Shown: piece by piece, positions 58,601 through 64,000 of the stretch
How the letters are laid out: each line of letters starts with the position of its first letter
Position numbering within the stretch: position 1 is the stretch's first letter
From: Lonicera japonica
Taxonomy: Eukaryota > Streptophyta > Magnoliopsida > Dipsacales > Caprifoliaceae
Direction of reading: 5' to 3'
NCBI GenBank assembly: GCA_021464415.1
Contig: CM038469.1
Location: 32,060,087-32,124,086, forward strand
DNA length: 64,000 nt
Program-made: the position numbers and the translations under genes
Notes under the pieces: model-generated
Database searches by the model: none
What the model saw: the letters and a program-made list of their open reading frames with translations, nothing else
Told to the model about the DNA's origin: nothing

Positions 58601-61360
58601 TTTGGGCATGCTTTGTTGAGATCCCTGTAATCGACACATAACCTCACTTTGCCATTTGGCTTTGGCACAGGTAATTTACCACTCGGATGAACCCTACCTT
58701 TAGTTGCTTTTCAACCTCTTCTTTAACCTTTAATGACCACCCTGGTATCAATTTCCTGAGTTTTTGTTTAACTGGTCTGCACTCCGACTTAGTGTGGATT
58801 TCATGCATCACTATATATGTACTCAACCCAGGCATATCGGCGTAAGACCAGGCAAATATGTCAACATATTCCTTCAATAATTCATGCAGGTCATTACCAT
58901 CGACTTTACTCAATTCAGCCCCAATTTTCACTTCCTTCATATCATCATTGGTCCCTAGGTTAACTATAACAGTTTCACCCTCTTCGATTTGGATTCGCTA
59001 CTCGTGTTTTTTAGAAATATCATTCATGGATTCAATTTCTGCCAAGGTAATATGAGATTCAGACACATTCGGATACTGAGAAGTTGATTCTATCTTATTA
59101 ATGAAAACATTATCAAGGACATTATTAAGAAAATCTCCTAAGAGCTCATAATCGCTCATTCTACCCACAAATTTATCCTTTACAAGTTCACTCCCTTTCT
59201 CTCTCAAATTTCCCCTATCTTTAACTGCGCGGATCAATGTGATTGGGTCCACTACCTGGCTTTCCTCAGTAAGCACCATGATCCATGTCTCTTTTTGAGG
59301 CTGAATGTGTTCTTCAGAAAATAGGATTCTCATCGTGCTTGATATATTTTCCACTTCTTTTTCCTCATTCATGCCTTGAAATTTCACGTGGTAACCCTGA
59401 CTTTCAGTGCAATGCATATGGCCCTCCTTGTAGTACAAGTCTTCAACATAAAATATCTCAAACCCTGGAACTCTTTCACCTTGCGAATTGACCCATGGCT
59501 CCTGGAACCCACAAAATGAAAAATCTTCTCTTTCTTTCACGAAAAACCCATTAAGAGAAATGTTGAACACTCCGCAGCCCAAACCTTCTATAAATACATT
59601 TTCCATGTTACCTGTTTGATCTGTAAAACCCAATTCGGCATATTTTCTTTCCTACATATGGGGCTCAATTGGCTCAGCTATTCCAATATGTTTATCTGTC
59701 AGTCCTCGGCCTGGCATGTAACCCATAGTATTCATCATGGCTACCACTCGCTCATTCAAAAATGGCACTGTTTCAGGCAGTAGATACCTGATCTCTTGCG
59801 TAGTCAAAGCTTGTACCCTAGGTTCACATTGGAAGCCCCCCAGCTGCACATTTTGACTTCCTATACCTAAGACAGGCGTATCTTTAGGCATTATGGTTTT
59901 ATCACAATCACCATGTATCATGATAACCTCATTCCCTACCGGGATCTTGATCTTTTGATGTAGAGATGACGGAAAAGCCCCTACCGAATGTATCCATGCA
60001 CGTCCGAGTAACAAGTTAAACTTCGATGGTATGTCGATAACTTAGAATTCAACAGGGAACTCAATCGGCCCAATTAGTAAATTCAAATCAACAGACCCTA
60101 ACACTGTTCTCTTGGTGTTATCATATGCCTTTACCGTTACCGGGGATTCTTCTATGCTACTTTCATTGAGTCCTAAAGCCTTGAAAGTTTTAAGTGGACA
60201 GACGTTTATAGTCGCCCCATTATCAATGAGCACCTTCAAGACTTCCATTCCTCTAGTTTCAATAGATATGTGGAGGGCTTGATCATGGTTCCTCCCTAGT
60301 GGTGATAGGTCTTCATCTGAAAAGGAAAAACTGTTCTATAGGCTTAGGGTCCCGATCATTACTATTAGTTGTTTCGGGGTTGATTCTATTAGGACTATGG
60401 CCTCATCCATGAGCTTGAGAAATGATGCTCTGTGGGGCTTGGAAGATACCAACAGGCCCCAAATGGAGATTTGAACTTGCGTTTTCTTCAGCTGTTCAAT
60501 AACTTGGCTCTTTTCGGGCTGAACAGCTTCCTTCCTACCTTCTTCCTTTCCCCTTTTCTTGGGTTTGATAAACCTTCCCTGATCGTGTGAACTATTGTAC
60601 CCACTTAGCCAAATTTTCCTTTTTAGCCATATCAGATTTTGCAGCTACCTTTGACCAGTCAAAACTGATCGCATCAACGTGTGCTCGAGTGATTTTTCTT
60701 GAGATGGACCACTTCCTACTGGGTGCATCTTGCCCAATCTTCACTTTTCTTTCCTGGTAACCTAAACCTTGCCAGCGTAGTTGGGTTTTAACAACAATGG
60801 GCTCAGCAATGCCCTGATTATTCTTACCCAACCCTTGTCCAGGCAGAATTTTCATTTCTCGCATCCACTTGCTAACACGAGAATCATACACTGGTTCCTT
60901 CAAAACTTGCGGAGCTTCTTTCATCATATCTCAGAAGATGGTTTCCAAGTTTTTTTCCTCTTCCTTTATCCAGCCCCGGCCTACACGGCCTTCAACATAG
61001 TAAACTACTACAGCCTTTTCCCCGTTCTCCCTTACTGGCTTGATCAAGGAGATGGAATCACATTCTTCCTTTTCAACTAATACGACATTGATTACCCCTC
61101 TATGGTTAGGGAGCGAATTCTTCACAACATTTGGTGGCTCTGGGTCAAGGATTCTTCCCGACTTGATTAGATCTTGGATGGTGTGCCTTAGGGCCATGCA
61201 TCGATCAGTGCTGTGTCCTAGGCCTTGGTGGTATTCGTAATGTTCGTTGGCCCTCCAACCATTAGGAAGTGGGTCAGGGGGAGCCCGGGGGCCAATGGTC
61301 GTATGATTCCATTTTCTTGTAGTGCGGCCAGGGTTTTGCTTAGTAAAGCCGACAGACGTG
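55680..61360 (-). pseudogene. Gag C-terminus and pol of element B
   Basis: Minus-strand order: knuckle-like YHQGLGHSTDRC with LRHTIQDL (61260-61170); G-patch-like MKILPGQGLGKNNQG (60850); protease VLIDNGATINVCP (60230) and LLGRAWIHSVGAFPSSLHQK (60010); a linker (59633-58998) with NGFFVKEREDFSFCGFQEPW; RT with DIFAWSYADMPGL, MPFGLKNAGATYQ and a damaged catalytic VYVDN in place of VYVDD (58345); RNase H with AIYYISKKLSPYE (57830); second RNase H with LYFDGATNKNGYGIG, EYEACIMGLE and FGDSALIIHQ (57460-57230); integrase (56990-55700) with VAIDCFTKWIEAE and KPQTNGAVVEANKNL. An 81-bp duplication lies in integrase. The gene ends near LDRLKKYYQ at 55680. Many stops and frameshifts. The most 5' visible part corresponds to the end of gag; the rest is gone. 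Confidence 0.9.
56290..56452 (-). repeat. In-frame 81-bp tandem duplication in element B integrase
   Basis: Two adjacent copies encode FIRRNIIYRYGVPHKIVSDN followed by GTHFEG, and FIRRNIICRYGVPHEIMSDN followed by GTHFNG. Each includes the second catalytic Asp of the DDE triad. Element A has one copy. Confidence 0.9.
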
Positions 61361-61508
61361 CAAAATAACCATTATATCAACATAATTATTATTATTGAAA
61401 AAAAGAAAAAGAAGAGAGGTCTAAGTTTGTACTTTTAACTACAAACTAAAATCCCACTCAACGCTCTCTTTGTGAGATTAGATCTAAGATCTCTCCCAGA
61501 TCCAAAAG

Positions 61509-62073
61509 CAGAGTCAGCCCTGGGTATAAGCAATCCATGCAGTTGCCTAAGGCCCCCAACGTAACAGGGACCCCGAATTTTTTTCCCTTTATATATAAGT
61601 TATAGTAGGTAAAATTAAAATAACGTTTAGCTGAATAAAAACAAACATCGGGATAATTGTTCCGGCGGGTGATGCTACATTTCTTGCAACTCGTGGTCTT
61701 GAGTTTGAAGTCTTGGTATGGGCGGGATTGAGTTTCCTTTTTTTTTTAACAAGTACACAAGCTCAAGTTCTCAATTCAACTAAAATTAAAGAAAAAATTA
61801 CAATAAAATAACCCTAAACCCTATATATTGAGTTTATTTGAGGGTTTTTTTTATTATTGTTGAATAAAACGCTATGTTTTAGTTTTTGTATTAGCTAAAT
61901 TCTATATGAATAGAAAATTTAATTACTCTTTTCGCTACTTTTCAAATCTCATAATTTGTATATGTATATATTAATTTGTTGGAGTTTATTGATATAATTA
62001 TGTTACATAAATATACAAAAAGGCCCCAAAACTAAAATCGCCTAGAACCCCTCAAAACTCAGGGCCGGCCCTG
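61509..62073. mobile_element. hAT-type MITE with 8-bp target duplication
   Basis: The 565-bp element lies between identical TCCAAAAG copies (61501-61508 and 62074-62081). Its right end is CAGGGCCGGCCCTG, itself a palindrome; the left end CAGAGTCAGCCCTG differs by three transitions. An 8-bp duplication and CAG ends fit hAT. It has no transposase. Confidence 0.88.
61655..61752 (+). mobile_element. Possible SINE fragment inside the MITE
   Basis: CGGCGGGTGATGCTACATTT followed after about 30 nt by GTCTTGAGTTTGAAGTCTTG resembles A-box and B-box spacing, and the piece ends in T(10) after GAGTTTCC. That is a typical plant SINE 3' end. The boxes are decayed. Confidence 0.35.
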
Positions 62074-62470
62074 TCCAAAAGAATGGCACTTTCTCAACTA
62101 AATTAACTCACTTGCTGTCGACACGGATACGCCTCTCCCACTCGTTAGGTATCCAATCACGAGTCAACATCACAAATAAAGTCTGTTGGCCAAACAAAAT
62201 TATACAACGCATGCAAAATAATCATTATATCCACAGAATTATTATTATTTTAAAAAAATCTAAGAAAAAAAGAGAAGTCTAAATTAATAACTTTACCTAC
62301 AAAAAATAAAAATAAAAAAAATAATCCACTCAAACACTCTTAGTGAGATTCGATTTAGGATGTCTCATATTCAAATGGATGGACGCCTTTCTAACTAAAT
62401 TATCTCACTTGCTATCGACACAAATATGCGACCCATTCGTTAGGTAACCAATCACAAGTCGACACAATCC

Positions 62471-63517
62471 CATTAATTTATGTCTAGTGTGCCTATGTAA
62501 ATATTCTTGTCACTAGCTGGCTATGGAGCTAGTCAATGGATTTCTGTTAGCACACGCCATTTATTTTTGTGAAATGATGAAATGTTTGGAGTCCTCTCTC
62601 TCTCTCTCTCTCGTCAAAGGGAAAAGCCGGTTTTGAGGATGGCAAAGGATTAGTTGCGTCACCAATAATGAATGAAATAATAAAGATTAGGTCATTAGTG
62701 GAGGAATCTTTGAACTCACTAGTCTCTTTGTTTGGTATTTGCATGTGGTCATACATATCTATAGACTATATATTATGATAATGTCATCCTCTTCTTTAAT
62801 CATTCATGGGTATGACGCCATCTAATTTGTTGCTTCAATCTTCCATAAAATTAAATTTAGTAGGTACTACTATTTTTCCTTCAATTCTATAATTTTTAAA
62901 ATTTATTTTCGATATTTACACTATTTCAAAGATATATTAATTTTAACATAATTAATTATCATAAACAAGTATATAAAAAATATTATTAAGAACACAAAGT
63001 TTGTTAATTTTCATTTTTGTACATTTATTATTTGTATCAAAAAGGGAAATTAAACTCATATCATAAAACAAGGTTTTTTTCATAATAAAAATAAATAAAT
63101 CAATCGATGGTCCCATACTAATTTTTTTAAGCAACCATACAAATTCAATTGTTTATTACTTTTATCTTAAATTCTTTTTATAAAATTTATATCATTGAAA
63201 TGTATAAATCAAGACCTACGGACCGATCTAGATCCATTTTATGTATAATATTATTAAAAAAAATCTTATGAATTTTTTTAATAGATAGACTCTTGAACAA
63301 TCCCATTTTTTATAATTATAATGGCATACTAACTTGTTTGTGACTCATTTGTCATTTGAGTGTTACACGGGTTTGGAAAAAATCATTAGAGCACAAATTT
63401 AAGAATATGCAAATTTATGTATAAAAATTCACCGTAAGCATGATCTAGTTACAAGTTTACCCGATCTTGAAAAGTGGCAAATCCAAGATTCGGATAGAGG
63501 GGAGAGTCAAAATTAGT

Positions 63518-63559
<42 letters not shown>

Positions 63560-64000
63560 TGAAATAGTTAAAATAAGACCAAAAAAATTAAATTAATAAT
63601 ATGATGAATATATTAATGAAAACACAATATATAAGTCTTTCATACGTACAATCTAACGAAACAATGAGTACAATTAGAAATTACGATCATATTTTTCAAA
63701 GTTTCATTTTTTGGAGTAATGGACGTGAAGAGGAGAAAGAAATATAAACTCTTTTTTCAATCTCATTACTCAGACAAAAGAGAAAAATTGGAGTATTGCT
63801 GGCTCGCACAACATAATCATTTTTTTACTTTTTACTTTTGTAATTTTTATTTATTATAAAATGACCCCAAAACTTTTTTAAAACCTTACAATGACTATAT
63901 TACTTTATTTATGCTATACTATATATATATTTATAAATTCCCATAAGAATTTTTTTTATTATACTAAAAATAAATAAATTAAGGGGTAAAATAGGAAAAT
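62471..64000. other. Unassigned AT-rich DNA at the right edge
   Basis: No gene or element recognised. It contains a (CT)n run at 62592-62612 and a (TA)n run at 63521-63558. Short open frames have no domain. Confidence 0.5.
63521..63558. repeat. (TA)n microsatellite
   Basis: Dinucleotide AT run of about 38 bp. Confidence 0.9.

Larger units (their letters stand above)
32000..61360 (-). mobile_element. Element B: minus-strand Tat-lineage Ty3/gypsy retrotransposon, split by element A
   Basis: On the minus strand: gag C-terminal and pol fragments (61360-55680), a long repeat-bearing 3' region (55679-54258 and, beyond the element A insert, 35532-34235), then the 3' LTR (34234-32000). Element A (35533-54257) interrupts the 3' region, shown by the CGTGC duplication on both sides. 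The second RNase H before integrase places it in the Tat lineage. The 5' LTR, leader and most of gag are missing: recognisable sequence begins near 61360, beside SINE-like DNA. Without the insert about 10.6 kb of B remain. Confidence 0.85.
61361..62470 (-). repeat. Two SINE-like units in tandem, minus strand
   Basis: Unit 1 is 62170-62082 plus 61508-61361 (split by a MITE); unit 2 is about 62470-62204. They share the phrases TCGTTAGGTA(T/A)CCAATCAC, TTAACTCACTTGCTGTCGAC and TGCAAAATAATCATTATAT. On the minus strand unit 2 has an A-box-like TTTAGTTAGAAAGGCG and a B-box-like AATCGAATCTCAC about 40 nt later, as in tRNA-derived SINEs, then a T-rich end. Confidence 0.55.

Overview
The window looks like repeat-rich nuclear DNA from a flowering plant, probably a eudicot. 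It is strongly AT-rich between features and packed with nested plant transposons of the Ty3/gypsy, Ty1/copia, hAT, Stowaway-type and Mutator-type MITE and SINE kinds. I see no bacterial features, and no single-copy host gene that I can defend. All coding regions found belong to mobile elements and nearly all carry stops or frameshifts. The species cannot be told from the sequence.

Layout. 1-2258: 5' part of a minus-strand LTR retrotransposon (element C) with its 777-bp LTR, an initiator-Met primer-binding site and a gag-like frame. 4455-5964: solo LTR of the same family as element A. 7391-7676: Stowaway-type MITE. 8113-8463: foldback element. 8464-19353: mostly unassigned AT-rich DNA with microsatellites, a SINE and decayed LTR-like pieces. 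19354-22660: 5' half of a copia element (1557-bp LTR, PBS, decayed gag). 23735-24223: Mutator-type MITE with a 9-bp target duplication. 25288-27553: decayed hAT transposon carrying a partial tandem duplication. 27988-31813: a complete hAT element with an 8-bp duplication and a five-exon minus-strand transposase pseudogene. 32000-61360: a Tat-lineage Ty3 element on the minus strand (element B: 3' LTR, repeat-rich 3' region, pol). It is split by a complete plus-strand Tat-lineage element (element A, 35533-54257, target duplication CGTGC). 61361-62470: two SINE-like units, one interrupted by a hAT-type MITE. 62471-64000: AT-rich DNA with nothing recognisable.

The most interesting object is element A. 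It has 1540/1539-bp LTRs, an 18-nt PBS and one long gag-pol frame (gag, G-patch-like segment, protease, RT, RNase H, second RNase H, integrase). Behind pol lie about 8 kb holding two genes in antisense. The gene nearer the 3' LTR can be reconstructed as a five-exon gene for a plant-mobile-domain (PMD)-like protein, and its first intron holds a 1.1-kb minisatellite. The other is an uncharacterised protein. Each antisense gene has its own TATA box, and just upstream of it lie copies of a CpG-rich 12-bp palindrome, TGTCGCGCGACA, or close variants. The same palindrome is clustered upstream of the LTR's own TATA box, and again in the solo LTR at 4455. This suggests one regulatory site shared by all three promoters of the element, the best candidate here for something not well described.

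Elements A and B share the pol layout, some premature stops, a conserved noncoding block about 75 nt after the pol stop, and minisatellite-rich 3' regions. Many stop codons in A, checked against B, arise from Gln or Trp codons by C-to-T or G-to-A changes, as expected from decay of methylated DNA.
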